NCBI GenBank assembly: GCA_029204225.1
Contig: MU832079.1
Coordinates: 1 to 64,000 of the forward strand
Length of the DNA stretch: 64,000 bases
Origin: Diphasiastrum complanatum
Taxonomy: Eukaryota > Streptophyta > Lycopodiopsida > Lycopodiales > Lycopodiaceae
Direction: 5' to 3'
This document shows positions 46,401 to 57,714 of this stretch, one piece after another. The translations under genes and the position numbers were made by a program. Position 1 is the stretch's first letter, and every line of letters begins with the position of its first letter. Under the pieces are notes generated by a model. It was given only the letters and a program-made list of their open reading frames with translations. It had not been told where the DNA came from and searched no databases.

Positions 46401-47440
46401 TGTTAGATTTTTTATGCTCAGTCTTAAACAAATTGTTCAAGTAATGAGCATCCTGAAAAACCAAAGGCCGATTTCATATTTTTGGACCTTCACATTTTTT
46501 CTTTATTTTACCTTAAACAATTTTTCAGGTACCTTCGCCCTTTTTCGTTCATGAAAAATGCGACACATTGGCCAGAATGACTTAAACCATTTTTGGACCA
46601 CCTTCACTTTTTTTGCCTTTTTGCTCTTTGCGAAAAATGCGACAAAGTACCCAAAAAACCTTAAAACCATTTTTAGAGCACCTTCGTCTTTTTCGCTTTT
46701 CTTCGCCGCCTCTAAACTAAGGCACTTTTCGTCTTTCTCACTGTGTTTGATTTAAGGCATCTTCGTCTTCTTCTCTGCCTTCAGTGTAAGGCACTTTTCT
46801 GACACTTTTCGTCTTTTTCGCCTTCTTCGCTATCTTGAATCTAAGGGTGCCTTAGAGATTCACATATCTTTAGTGTAAGGGCACCTTCAGGAGTTGCAAA
46901 CCTTCAGTCTAAGGGCACCTTCGAGTTTTTTGGCTTTTTTGCATTTTTGCTACATTGCTAACCAACGTCGCCAACTTATCAGCAACCCTAAAACAACTGG
47001 ACAACAAAATATTCCAAAGGTGATTAGCGGTTACCAACTTTGTACATATGCAAAGACTGGCGTAAATAGCATTAAAAGCTTGTAGGATATTTTTTTGTCT
47101 CTTGGCACTTGTAAATATATATACTAACTGAATCAAGCTATGTAAGTGTTAATTGAGTTAATTGAATTTCTCATCTTCAATTAGAGTTATTTGTAGCCAA
47201 CGTTATCGCGCTCAACAAGCTGAAGTTATTACTTCAAGCTATTGTACTCACTGTTGATATTAATCAAAGTGCAATTTTTGTCTCACTACTACGTCGTTCA
47301 TTTGCGCATTCTGTATGAATTCTTCTACTTGAATCTTTCTGTTGCTAATTGTTGCGTTTCCGTTCCTACACGCCGCGCTCAATCCTCGAGCTTCCGCTGC
47401 CGCTCATGCCCACACGCGATTTTATGACATGGTATCAGAG
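46401..47440 (+). mobile_element. copia 5' LTR (46401-47429) and Met primer site (47430-47440)
   Basis: The LTR starts TGTTAGATTTTTTATGC and ends TTATGACA; TGGTATCAGAG, a near-perfect Met primer site, follows. At 1029 bases it is intact in outline. Between 46500 and 46930, words such as TTCGTCTTTTTCGC, GCGAAAAATGCGACA and AAGGCACTTTTC recur many times, so its promoter region is built of short repeats. Confidence 0.8.
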
Positions 47441-47645
47441 TAGGCATTTTAGTATTTTGCATTTCTACTGCGGATTATCAGTCTTGTTTCTATCAAGATG
47501 TCTTTCTAGCAAACGCGCAGCCAACAATATTCCAACAGTCGTTGTTTCTACCAACGATCTTGTTCAACCAGAATGGATCCATCATCTAGGTCATCTCTCA
47601 TTGAAAAACTTGATGGAGATAACTACCATGATGAAATTTCAGTTT
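47441..47645 (+). pseudogene. Start of copia gag, cut short
   Basis: The plus strand reads MDPSSRSSLIEKLDGDNYH near 47572-47630, the standard opening of a copia capsid (LDGxNYxxW). It ends abruptly at CTACCAT. A matching downstream gag piece appears inverted at 51476, which suggests rearrangement. Broken. Confidence 0.65.
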
Positions 47646-48487
47646 TAGGACATTAATGATTGTACTTAACAATCATAGAGAGTTATTGATTGCTTGATCA
47701 ATGGATCTATCCAGTTCTACACTTTAGATCTTGATCTAGATTCACTACACTTAGTTTTAAACAAGAGCAATGGATCAAATCTTCATAAACAAGTGAGAGC
47801 GGCCTCACACATGTGGAGTACTATCCACTGTACATCCTGCACCTAAAACAACAAGTACATAGGTTCTTGATAGCAATCATTCAATAAAATCACAATTCTA
47901 TTGACTAGAAATCTCACAAAAGTGTAGAATGCAAAAGTCTCATCAATCTCATTAGCAAAATGATGATCCTTTTATGGATCAAGTACATTTATGAGTCTGG
48001 TACAGTCCAGCAGGTCTTCACACATGTGAAGAGTGCCACATCACTCAGATCTATCCATTTGATCCATCCTTGATCCTTATCCAAAGTTGACCTTCTAGAA
48101 TATGGCTAAAATCCAAAGAACTGGTCTCCTAGAATATAGGAATATTTTCTAAAAAATAGGATCTAAGAAAAATGGTCAACTCTTATCTTCTAGAACTCTA
48201 TACACACGTGTGAACATCCACTTGCCATGTGGGAGCATTTACTCATGCACATGCAAGGATAAGCTAACTTCTAGGTGACTAGTCAACTTGACTAAAAACC
48301 AGTCATATCATGTTCACACTTGACTTGATTGATACAAAATCAAAGTAGATATATACAAATATGAAAAGTACTTTCTTTCACACGTGGGAACAGGCTCCAC
48401 ACATGTGAAATCAGATCATGAACATTGTACTCGTGATTGATCTTTATTTACAATAAAAAAATGACAAGTGAGAAGTGACAATTTTCA
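47646..48487 (-). repeat. copia 3' LTR, minus orientation
   Basis: On the minus strand it begins TGAAAATTGTCACTTC at 48487, just after the purine-rich GAAGTGAGGAGGAG that follows the pol frame. It carries several CACATGTG/CACACGTG words (near 47808, 48016-48031, 48203, 48377-48410). A copy in opposite orientation stands at 51498. The left edge is approximate. Confidence 0.75.
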
Positions 48488-48503
48488 CCACTCCTCCTCA
48501 CTT

Positions 48504-49826
48504 CTAACTTGGCAAATCTAATGTACATCTTTCTACAATTCCAAGAGCATATCTTAACTTGTAAAATGGATCTTTGGACAATGGCTTGGTTAAGATATCA
48601 GCTATGCATTCGGATGATGGTACATGATGTAGCTGCACCTCCTTGGATTGTACCTTCTCCCTCACAAAGTGGTGAGCTATCTTAGTATGCTTTGTTCTAG
48701 CATGGAAGATAGGATCAGAAGCAATTTGTTGAGAAGCTTGATTGTCACAATATATGTAAGGGATCTTTTCGGCCTTTAGCACATGTAGCTCTAGCAAGAG
48801 TCTTCTTAGCCATAGGAGCTCTTTAGTTGTTGAAGTCAATGCCTTGTACTCGGCTTCACAAGGAGATAGTAAGATAGTATCTTGCCTTTTGGAAAGCCAA
48901 GATACTACTCCTCCACATAGGAATGTTGCAAATGCACTAATGGACTTTCTATCCATCTTGTCACCTACAAAATCTGAATCCGAGTAGGCTCTCAAGTGCA
49001 AGTTAGATCCTTCATAAAGTATGCCAAAAAATCTAGTATTAGAAACATATCTAAGCACTCTCTTGGCACTTTTCCAATGACACACTAAAGGAGCTTGCAT
49101 ACTTTGACTCAACTTGCTTACACAAAAACTTAAGTCAGGTCTAGTGATGGTTAAATAGATTAGGGAGCCTATAAGCTTTCTAAAGAGGGTGATGTCCTCA
49201 AAGGATGCTTCATCACCTTCATTATTTGCTTTCACAACATGCCCCATAGGGGTGTCAATCCCCTTACAATCTTTCATACCAAAATTTTCAAGAATGGAAG
49301 TAGCATACTTAGATTGACTTATGAAATTACAATTGCTACTTCTAGACACTTCTATCCCAAGTATAAACTTTAGGAAGCCTAGATCTACCATCTTGAACTC
49401 ACTAGATAAATCAACTTTTACTTTGCCTATGCCTTCATCATCATTTCCTGTCATAATGATGTCATTAACATAAAGCACCAAAATGATGATCTTTCCTTCA
49501 TTACATTTGAAATATAAAGAAGATTCATAAGCACTTAGTACAAAGCCAAGGGAATAGAGAAAATCATGCAACCTAGAGTACCAAGCTCTAGGTGCTTGCT
49601 TCAAGCCATATAGGCTCTTCCTTAAGTAGCACACTTTTTGCTCCTCGCCAATCTTGATGAAGCCCTCGGATTGCATCATGTAGATTTCTTTTTCTAAGAA
49701 GCCATTCAAGAAAGCATTTGTCACATCCATTTGGTAGAGATCCCACTTGAACAAAGTAGCAATGCAAATGATTAATCTAATAGTTACAAGCTTAGCTACA
49801 AGTGCAAATGTTTCTTCATAATCCAA
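48504..49826 (-). pseudogene. copia reverse transcriptase and RNase H
   Basis: A single 440-residue frame covers most of RT and all of RNase H. Visible are LYQMDVTNAFLNG, EKEIYMMQSEGF, LYGLKQAPRAWYSR, the catalytic segment LYVNDIIMTG, FKMVDLGFLKFILGIEV, then YSDSDFVGDKMDRKS, SPCEAEYKALTSTTKELLWLR, YCDNQASQQIASDPIFHARTKH and ILTKPL. This is the best-preserved coding stretch in the window, but the element lacks its gag-integrase middle and is not functional. Confidence 0.9.
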
Positions 49827-50003
49827 TCCTTTTACTTGAAGAAATCCTTTAGCAACAAGCCTAGCCTTGTACTTACTAATAGATCCATCTTGATTGTACT
49901 TTATTCTATAAATCCACTTACATGCAAGTGGGGGTCTTCCCTCTTAGAAGATTTACAGGATCACAAGTATGATTTTCTTCTAATGCATCATCCTAAAGAC
50001 ATA

Positions 50004-50231
50004 CTATTGTCCACTCTCTCCACTTCCTTTCATGCTTTGAAAGACTTGATTCCTTAGCATGAGGATTCTTGAAGTGTTATTGGATTCATAGATACTCTTT
50101 AATGAATCCCAAGTCTCTTTTGATGAGGCACAAGAAGACACCTCCTTCAAGAGGTCATTGCATACATTCAACTTTATGCAATGTAGAGCTAATCTTGCTC
50201 TCTTCTTGTATTTGGTTTGTTCATGCCACAA
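50004..50231 (-). pseudogene. copia gag fragment
   Basis: KYKKRARLALHCIKLNV and SKETWDSLKSIYES match the copia gag at 28557-28949, so the two belong to related families. It sits directly upstream of the RT frame on the minus strand. Broken. Confidence 0.7.
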
Positions 50232-50279
50232 CCTATGAGTTGATTCAGAAGTGGTTGTGTGAAGAGCTTGACTATTAGA

Positions 50280-51490
50280 AGAATAGAAGTGGCTGAGTTT
50301 GTACAGATAGCCGCTTCTTCTTCTGTAGGCTAGAACCTTTCAAGATTTGTCGAGGATTTTGTAGCCTTCTATATCGAATTCGACCCTTCAACCTAAATCA
50401 GTGATTCTGCTAACTGAGAGCAAATTCTTGGTCGGATTTGGAACATGGAGAACATTGGACAACAACTTGACCTCACCTCTTTTGAATTCAACTCTGACTA
50501 TTCTTTCACCTCCGATTGTATGTAATGAGTTGTCTCCAAGTTGCACAACACGAGAGTGGGTGAATGACTTGTAGTCTTTGAACTAGTCGCGATGGTGAGT
50601 CATGTGTTGAGTTGCTCCGGAGTCTAGATACCAGGAATCGATATCCTGTTGTTCTCCGACTTTGGCCATGAAAGCTGCTTCATCTTCTTCTTGTTGTTGT
50701 TGATTTGAGTGATTGGCTATAGCACTATGTGCTTGTTGTTGGAACTACTTCTTCTTTTCGTTGTTGTACTTCAAAGTTCGGCAGTCCTTGATTTCATGAC
50801 CAGTCCTCTTACAATATCTACAGAAGAGTTTCTACGCTGGTTGGAATGATGAAGAGTTTGAATTCGATCCCGAATGGAAATTTGGTCTAGACTGCATGTT
50901 GCTCTTCTTGTCAGTAGAGCCTGACTTTGTAGATCTCTTGGATCTAAACTTCTAATTTTTTGAATACAGAACTTGAGGATCCGATTCTGAGCCTGAGGAG
51001 GATGATGATCTTCTTATCTCCTCTTGTAGGACAACACAATTACTCTTGATAGAGTGAGGTGCTCTTGGATAGAAATTGCCATTACCCAATTTTCGTAGGC
51101 TTCAGATAGACTCGATAATCTTCTATGACTGAGTTGGTTGCAGTCATCTTCTCCATAAGATTCTTGAAGGTGTTGAGGTGACTTGAAACACTATCTGCAT
51201 CAGATATTCTGAGGGTGAAGAATTTCTTCCTCAGATGAAGCTTGGAAGTAACGTCTCTAATGTCGTACAGAGTTGCTAGGATGTCCCATGCATCCTTAGC
51301 CATCGAACAACACGTATGTGGCTGATTTGAGTGTCCTTGATGTTGAGGGTGATCATGGCAAATGCTTTGCCATCTCTCAGTTTCCACTTGGTGGTGATGG
51401 CTGCATCACCTTCTGGTTTGAGCTCTATGCCATCAACGATGTCCCACAGTTCTTTGGCTAAAAGTATAACCTTCATCTTGAATTTCTAGA
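50280..51490 (-). pseudogene. copia gag-protease region, apparently inverted relative to its element
   Basis: From 51490 the minus strand reads LAKELWDIVDGIELK, SMAKDAWDILATLYD and RISDADSVSSHLNTFKNL (UBN2-type gag), a zinc knuckle CRYCKRTGHEIKDC near 50775-50815, and the protease site WYLDSGATQHMTHH near 50590-50630. It then continues to the pre-integrase segment. It begins at the capsid point where the plus-strand gag at 47.63 kb stops. Broken. Confidence 0.8.
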
Positions 51491-51497
51491 TATGGTA

Positions 51498-51970
51498 TGT
51501 TGAAAATTGTCACTTCTCACTTGTCATTTTCTTATTGTAAATAAAGATCAATCATGAGTACAATGTTCATGATCTGATTTCACATGTGTGGAGCCTGTTC
51601 CCACATGTGAAAGAAAGTACTTTTCATATCTGTAAATATCTACTTTGATTTTGTATCAATCAAGTCAAGTGTGAACATGATATGACTAGTATCTAGTCAA
51701 GTTGGCTAGTCATCTAGAAGTTAGCTTATCCTTGCATGTGCATGAGTAACTACTCCCACATGGCAAGTGGATGTTCGTGTGTATAGAGTTCTAGAAGATA
51801 AGAGTTGACCATTTTTCTTAGATCCTATTTTTTAGAGAATATTCCTATATTCTAGGAGACTAGCTCTTTGGATTTTAGCCATATTCTAGAAGGTCAACTT
51901 TGGATAAGGATCAAGGATGGATCAAATGGATAGATCTGATTGATGTGGCACTCTTCACACGTGTGAAGCC
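51498..51970 (+). repeat. copia LTR copy, plus orientation
   Basis: It begins TGTTGAAAATTGTCACTTC and runs in parallel with the reverse complement of 47990-48487, including the CACATGTG palindrome at 51578-51612. With the copy on the left it forms inverted repeats about 3 kb apart. It breaks off near 51970. Confidence 0.75.
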
Positions 51971-52059
51971 ACCTTAACTACAACAATATTAAGCACATGT
52001 CAGCTCAGAGTCTAGTACAAGACCTGCCTTCAGTCGCAAGCCAGCTTCTCCATGCTAAC

Positions 52060-52830
52060 GCTTTATTATCAACAAGCATGCTATAAGTCCCTTCAGTTCA
52101 GACTCAATTCACACATCCAAGGGCTTGCTTGACCTTGTACACAATGACATTTGTGGCTCGATGCAGACTGCTTCCACAGGGGGAGCTCTCTATTTTCTAA
52201 CCTTCATCGACGACTTCTCTCAAAGGACTGCAACCTACTATATGAAGAACAAATCCGAAGCATTCAAATTCTTCAAGCAGTTCAAGGCGTCTACAAAGAA
52301 CCAAACCCAGAGGAAGATCATGGCGTTATGCACAGATGGAGGGGGAGAGTACATCTCCACAGAATTCAAGGAGTATTGCAAGGCCAACAAGATACTTCAA
52401 CAATACACAACCATCTATTCACCTCAGTTCAATGGTGTAGTTGAGTGAAAGAACCAGACACTTATCGAAAGTGCCAAGAGCATGATGGCCCATGACTCTC
52501 TTCCAAAGAAATTATGGACAGAAGCTATTACTACAGCTGCCTATTTGCAGAATCGATCCATCACCAAAGCCCTAAATGGAAATACACCTTATGAGGTGTG
52601 GACAAGATCAAAACCATCACTCAAACATATTCGAGTCTTTGGATGCATTGCTTTCGCTCAGATCCCTGAGGATCTAAGAAGAAAGCTAGATGACAAGAGC
52701 ATAAAAACAATCTTCATCGGCTATTCCCTAGACCACAAGGCATACAAGATCTACAATTTGGATACCGAGAAGACATTCACCAGTAGAGATGTCATTTTTG
52801 TGGAAGACTGATTCATCGACCACAAAGGAA
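52060..52830 (+). pseudogene. copia integrase, broken
   Basis: The plus strand shows LDLVHNDICGSM, YFLTFIDDFSQRT, CTDGGGEYISTEFKEYC and YTTIYSPQFNGVVE, then the integrase tail LPKKLWTEAI, YLQNRS, TPYEVWTRSKPSLKHIRVFG and FTSRDVIFVED. This is the copia integrase core and its C-terminal extension. It is cut at about 52830 by unrelated sequence. It is probably part of the element whose LTR is at 46401. Broken. Confidence 0.85.
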
Positions 52831-52856
52831 AAGCTGTTGATAATTCCAACTCACGG

Positions 52857-54260
52857 ATCAAACAACAGGCTGCAACGAGATGAGACGAAACAAGACGAAA
52901 CGAAAGAAACAAAATGAAGATGAGCTCTATAATTGATTTACCTTTATGGCTAAGTGATCGCAAAGCAAAACGAAATGAAGCAAAGCGAATCACGAAGTGA
53001 AAGGATTCGTGAACGAGATCAGTTTGTCAGGAATTCAGATGTGATCGCTAGTCACTGCCGACTGTATCACTCCTACAATCCTTTAGAGAGTAGTCAGACA
53101 CTACTGTTCTACGTTAACAAATTAATGCAGCATTCACAAGATCAAACCAAAGTGCGGAATAGAATGAACAAGCGAATTAGACATAGGAATAATATCACAC
53201 AAAAATAAACTCGAGACCATACAATCATCTAGATTAATAATGTGCACAACAACTACAAAATTATCTACTGATTTTTCTGATTCTTCAAGCACTGCATGCA
53301 GATCCACGCAATGCATTGGTGTGAGAGAAATACAGTTCTTTCACGAATTCGAGTCTCGCTTACTGGCAGACTTCTGGATCTACAGATCTTGTACAAAATT
53401 ATCTCGCATGTAGGCAGATTTGTATTCAATATTTTTCGTCTTCTGATACTTGTCTTGCTTACTAGCATTAGACTTTTGTAATATGCATCAACTAGAAAGT
53501 GTATAGTTTGCAAACAATTTCATGTCGCATTCTTGTAACTTACAGATTAGAAATATTAAACATCTAGAACTAATTCGTGAATTACAAGAGTGGCAGATTA
53601 GCCACGATCTAAAACACTTCTGATAATGTCATGATATCAGATCACATATTTGTACCCCATTGGTACTTGGCTGATCTTCTTGGCTGTTCGTGGGGCATGA
53701 CTGATTTTGTGTCGTGTCGTGTCGTGTCATGTCGCCTTTTGTCAAAGGTTCAAAATTAAAAGCTAGCAAAGCTTTGGCATTAGAAACAAAATGTTTTTTC
53801 ACAAACGACGCGAAAGGAAAATGTTCAAGACACCCGAAGGCCGAATACTTTCGACACGTCACGCGCTCCAAAGGACCAGGAAGATCAAAGAAGTACTGTA
53901 AAGAACAAATCCCTGATATATTATGATGACATCAGCAGAAGAGCGTTAGAACGTGCCTAATCCGCCGCTCTTGTAATCTGAGATTAGTCTTAGATTGTTT
54001 AATCTATCTAATCAAGAATGTTACTATGAATATATGTAGTTGCTAGATGCACTAATGACATACACAAACAAAGACAGACAAAAATACATAATAGAGATAA
54101 GTCCGCCAGAGAGCAAGACAATTTTGTAAGCAAGATCCACAGAGATCCAAGAAGTCCGCTAGTAAGCGAGACACTGTTCATGGGATAACACTGCCTTCTC
54201 TCACGCCAATGCATTGTGTGGGTATGTCACACAGTGCCTTAAACAAATAGGATCAATAGA
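52857..54260. repeat. LTR-like sequence with inverted arms
   Basis: From 52870, ACGAAACAAGACGAAACGAAAG resembles the end of the LTR at 22.2 kb in the same orientation. 53303-53460 and 54045-54222 are inverted copies: GCAATGCATTGGTGTGAGAG at the left against CTCTCACGCCAATGCATTG at the right, then TCTCGCTTACTGGCAGACTTC against its complement. A GTGTCGTGTCGTGTCGTGTC run lies at 53710-53729. No coding capacity recognised. Borders approximate. Confidence 0.55.
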
Positions 54261-54654
54261 TGATGTTGTAGCTGTTATGCACATATTATTCTAGATCGTC
54301 TGATCTCGATTGAATTATTGTCTGCTTATTTTTCATATATGAATCAGAAGCAGAGCTATAAAAATTTGACTGATCAAAGTTTCTCAATAGATGATTTTTC
54401 TCAGTTGTTTTGATTGTCTAAAATTGTCTATCACACTCACGCATATATCCCTTAAATCCGCATGCTTTATTCAATCAAAGTAGAAACTGCTCTATTAGTA
54501 CATAGACCAAAATCAGACACGATTGAAGACATTGATATTAGTTTGATTTATTCAAACTTCCGTCGTGTTCTCTGAAGGAGAATTCTTAGTATTTTTCCTA
54601 CAGACCTCTCTCATACTAAAGAGAGAAGGATTACTTCCCTAGGTAGACGACACC
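54261..54654. other. No recognisable gene
   Basis: This is an AT-rich lead-in to the copia gag on the right. It could be that element's LTR end and leader, but no primer site was recognised. Confidence 0.35.
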
Positions 54655-55531
54655 GAAGAGATGCCTACAACTATAGGCAAAGAGCTATGCAAATGGAGAG
54701 AGAAAAACGACAAGGCAGTAGCCGTGTTGTCATCATCCATCGAAGATACCCTGACACTTGACTAGCTATACTCTCCAATGCAAGAGAGATGTGGGATACT
54801 TTACTCACAAAATTTCAGACAAAATCATGCAGTCAGATCATGCTTCTTGAAGATCAGCTGACAAACCTACAATGGGATGGAAAAGACCTCACTTCCTTTA
54901 TCAGAAAGATGAAGGATCTGTTCCTTTCATTACACAATTTCAAAGCAAAGAATGCAGTATCAGCAGAGAAACAGCTCACCTATCTGTTAAGTGCTTTACC
55001 AAGATCCTTCCAGACAACCCGAACGTTGCTAGCAAAGGATCCAGCTATGACACTAAAAAAGGCAATGGTCGAGATTCAAGAAGAAGTCGAAGCTCGTGAG
55101 CACCTTGATCACAAGGATGCTTCTGACCAAGCTCTCTACAGCAACAAAGAGAAGACGAAAAAGCAGTTCAAGCCTAAGAGGGAGTCAGACCGAAGGCAGG
55201 ATCAAGACCAGCAAGCAGAGGGAGCCAACAGAGGCAAATGGAAGAACAAAGGAAAGCTGAAAGAACAGAATGGAGACAAGAAAACATGCGTGAGATGCAA
55301 ACGCAAAGGACATACTGTCAATTCGTGTTGGCTAAATCCAAAGATCGAGTGTATCCATTGTCACAAGAAGGGTCATGCAACCATGGACTGTTACCAAAGC
55401 CCAAGAGCCAAACAAGCTCAAGGCAAATGGGAGAACAATAATAGTTCATCCTACGTCGAAGAGCCAGAAAGCTCGAAGATGGGTGAAGAAAGATCGAATC
55501 ATGGAAATTTGACTGTATGGATAACTCAATG
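54655..55531 (+). pseudogene. copia gag with two zinc knuckles
   Basis: The capsid part reads AVAVLSSSIED, AREMWDTLLTKFQTKSC, LEDQLTNLQWDG and SFIRKMKDLFLSLHNF, then LLSALPRSFQT (UBN2 family). A lysine-rich linker follows with two CCHC knuckles, CVRCKRKGHTVNSC and CIHCHKKGHATMDC. The main frame (54789-55532) is open for 247 residues. No protease follows; the sequence changes at about 55535. Broken. Confidence 0.85.
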
Positions 55532-55534
55532 ATT

Positions 55535-55785
55535 ACAATTATATCAGTTATAATTCAACTAAATGAATTTAATCCAAAAAAATCAATATTCGGTATTAAG
55601 CAATTATTTACAGTGATTACCGAAATCCTATTTGCGAAATACATTTCTTGATCACACTTACTACCATTGATGTCCACTCTTATTTTTCCCTCTGGATTTT
55701 CAATCCCCTGAAAATCTATTTCAACTAAGGTACTAAGAAGACGTAATGTCCAATTGACCTTGCAGCAAGGAGTACCCAAGCTTGA
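55535..55785. other. No recognisable gene
   Basis: Between the copia gag and the gypsy integrase. A minus frame reads EIDFQGIENPEGKIRVDING and may be decayed protease-like or repeat coding sequence. Not identified. Confidence 0.3.
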
Positions 55786-56570
55786 TACATAATCGTAGCC
55801 ACCGACTATCTCACCAAGTGGGTCGAAGCCAAGGCAGTAAGAGTAGCTGATGCACACTGCCAAGTTCCTTTATGAAAATATCATTATGCACTATGGATGC
55901 CCGGTGGAGATAGCCAGCAATCACGAAAGTCATTTCATCAATGAGATCATCAAGGTCTTGTTGGAGGAATTCTTCGTGATCCATAGAACCATTACGTCTT
56001 ATTATCCTTGTGGTAATGGGCAAGCAAAATCATCCAATAAGATCATGTGTAGCATGCTCATGAGAACAATTGAAGCTAGCAGAGCAGATTGGGAACACAA
56101 GTTGCATGCTGCTCTATGGGCATTCAGGACAACATATAAGGAAAACACTGATCAAACACCTTTCCAATTGATATATGGTCAGGATGTTGTAATGCCAGTA
56201 GAGTTTTAGTCCCTTCATTAAGGATTGCCACAATGCAACGAATATCTACGCCACGAAGCTCTGCATAAGCTCTATGAGACACGCTTACTAGTTGTGCATG
56301 CACTCGTAGCCGAAAAGGAAAGATGCAAAGCATGGCACAATTGCAGGTTACAAGAGAAGGATCTTTGTTCCAGAGATTTGGTCCTGATGTATAAAACCAA
56401 GACGATCAAGGGAAAATTAAAATTCATAGGCGAAGGTCCTTATCGAATCAAATAAATTCTTAATCATGGAGCCGTGAATCTAGAAAAGCTAGATGGGACA
56501 CTGTTCGACACACCCATCATTGCACAAATACTGGCCACCGCAGTGAGATAGATCTAGATTGGTAGTGGCA
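55786..56570 (+). mobile_element. gypsy integrase fragment (Tat/Athila type), broken
   Basis: The translation shows TDYLTKWVEAKAV, FLYENIIMHYGCPVEI, RTITSYYPCGNGQAKSSNK, HAALWAFRTTYKENTDQTPFQLIYGQDVVMPVEF, RDLVLMYKTKT and KGKLKFIGEGPYRIK, and finally NLEKLDG. These are the integrase core and C-terminal segment of OTA-type gypsy elements. Earlier pol parts are not seen here. A spacer and accessory frames follow, then a matching LTR, so this is the left remnant of that element. Confidence 0.85.
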
Positions 56571-57396
56571 TGTTACGAAAAGCTATTCTGCTAGGCCATC
56601 ACAACTAGATCTAGGAAGATCAAGCCAAATCAAGCTAGATCCATCAAGATTCAACCAGATCTGGCAAGATCGGGAAAATCCATCAGGATTTAAGAGGGAT
56701 CTAGATCCAAATAAGATCAAGAGATAAACAGATCAGCAAATTACGCCAATAAGTCCCCCAATTTGCAGATCAGAGACCTCGATCTCAATAACTATGGCAA
56801 ATTAAGGGCAAATTTTACCCAAAATTGATGGATCTGCTACCAAATATCTATCAGAATTTTTTGGAGAACTACCAACAGTTAGATCTAACATGGATGAAGC
56901 AGATTACCAGTTTTGCAAAAGTTAAAAATCAGATAATCTTAAGATCTCATCATAAAACACTCTAAAAGGGCACTTTTTTCATGATTTTTGGAGATCTCTT
57001 GGGAGATAGCTCTTGAAACTTGGATAGTCACTAGATCTGACCCAAATACATCCATGAAAATCTATGCGAGAGTTCTTGATGGAGAGATCAACAATTTTGA
57101 GTGTATGCGAGAAGTTGAATCTTCATAACCTTCGTAGATCATCAAGATCATCATACCAACCTTCGCAAGGGGCATAAATGGAATCAGAGCAGTGAAATTA
57201 GCTTGCCTACACAGTCTGATCTTGAAAATCCAATCACAGGAACAAGTTGTGCGAGAGATCACCTCCTGCAAGAGTTGAACCCTCGCAGATAGTTTGAACC
57301 CTCGTAGAACCTTCGCAGGGCAGTCAAATCATCTTCTGAACTCTCGCATACTTCTCTGAGGTCTTAGAATTTTGTGAAGAAGGTCCCTGCCAGAAT
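56571..57396 (+). other. gypsy spacer between integrase and accessory frames
   Basis: This is non-coding, rich in AGATC(T/A)AG words to about 56720, then in GCGAGAG/CTTCGCA words from 57060 to 57360. The latter resemble the units of the 44.2-44.8 kb array, so the two regions may be the same spacer in two elements. Confidence 0.5.
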
Positions 57397-57714
57397 TTGG
57401 GTGAAACTGAGCAAGGAAAGTGGATCTCACCTAATATGCACTCTAATTTCCGCTATATAAGGGCTGAATTCGAGTCATTTGTCACCTTTGCTGGCGAAGC
57501 TCTGCTAAAATTTTCACTAAAATTTCCAAGTTCTCCAAATGTGACCAACCTTTACACAAGCCCTCATCTGCATATTCTGAACCCAGATCTACGTTCTGAA
57601 CTACAGTTCTTACAATCCACCACTTGTTATTCACTGTTTTTCTCTTGTTCCCACCTCTTTTTATGTTTTCTACCATTTTTTTCACGTTTTTGCACTTTAA
57701 CTATCACTACTAAC

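Noticed and set aside
54489-55531. Host zinc-knuckle RNA-binding protein
   Set aside because: The UBN2-type capsid before the knuckles identifies it as copia gag.
57397-57714. Start of the accessory frame at 57397
   Set aside because: The first 106 residues come from the spacer with CTTCGCA words; the ATG at 57715 has a better context and starts the domain-like part.
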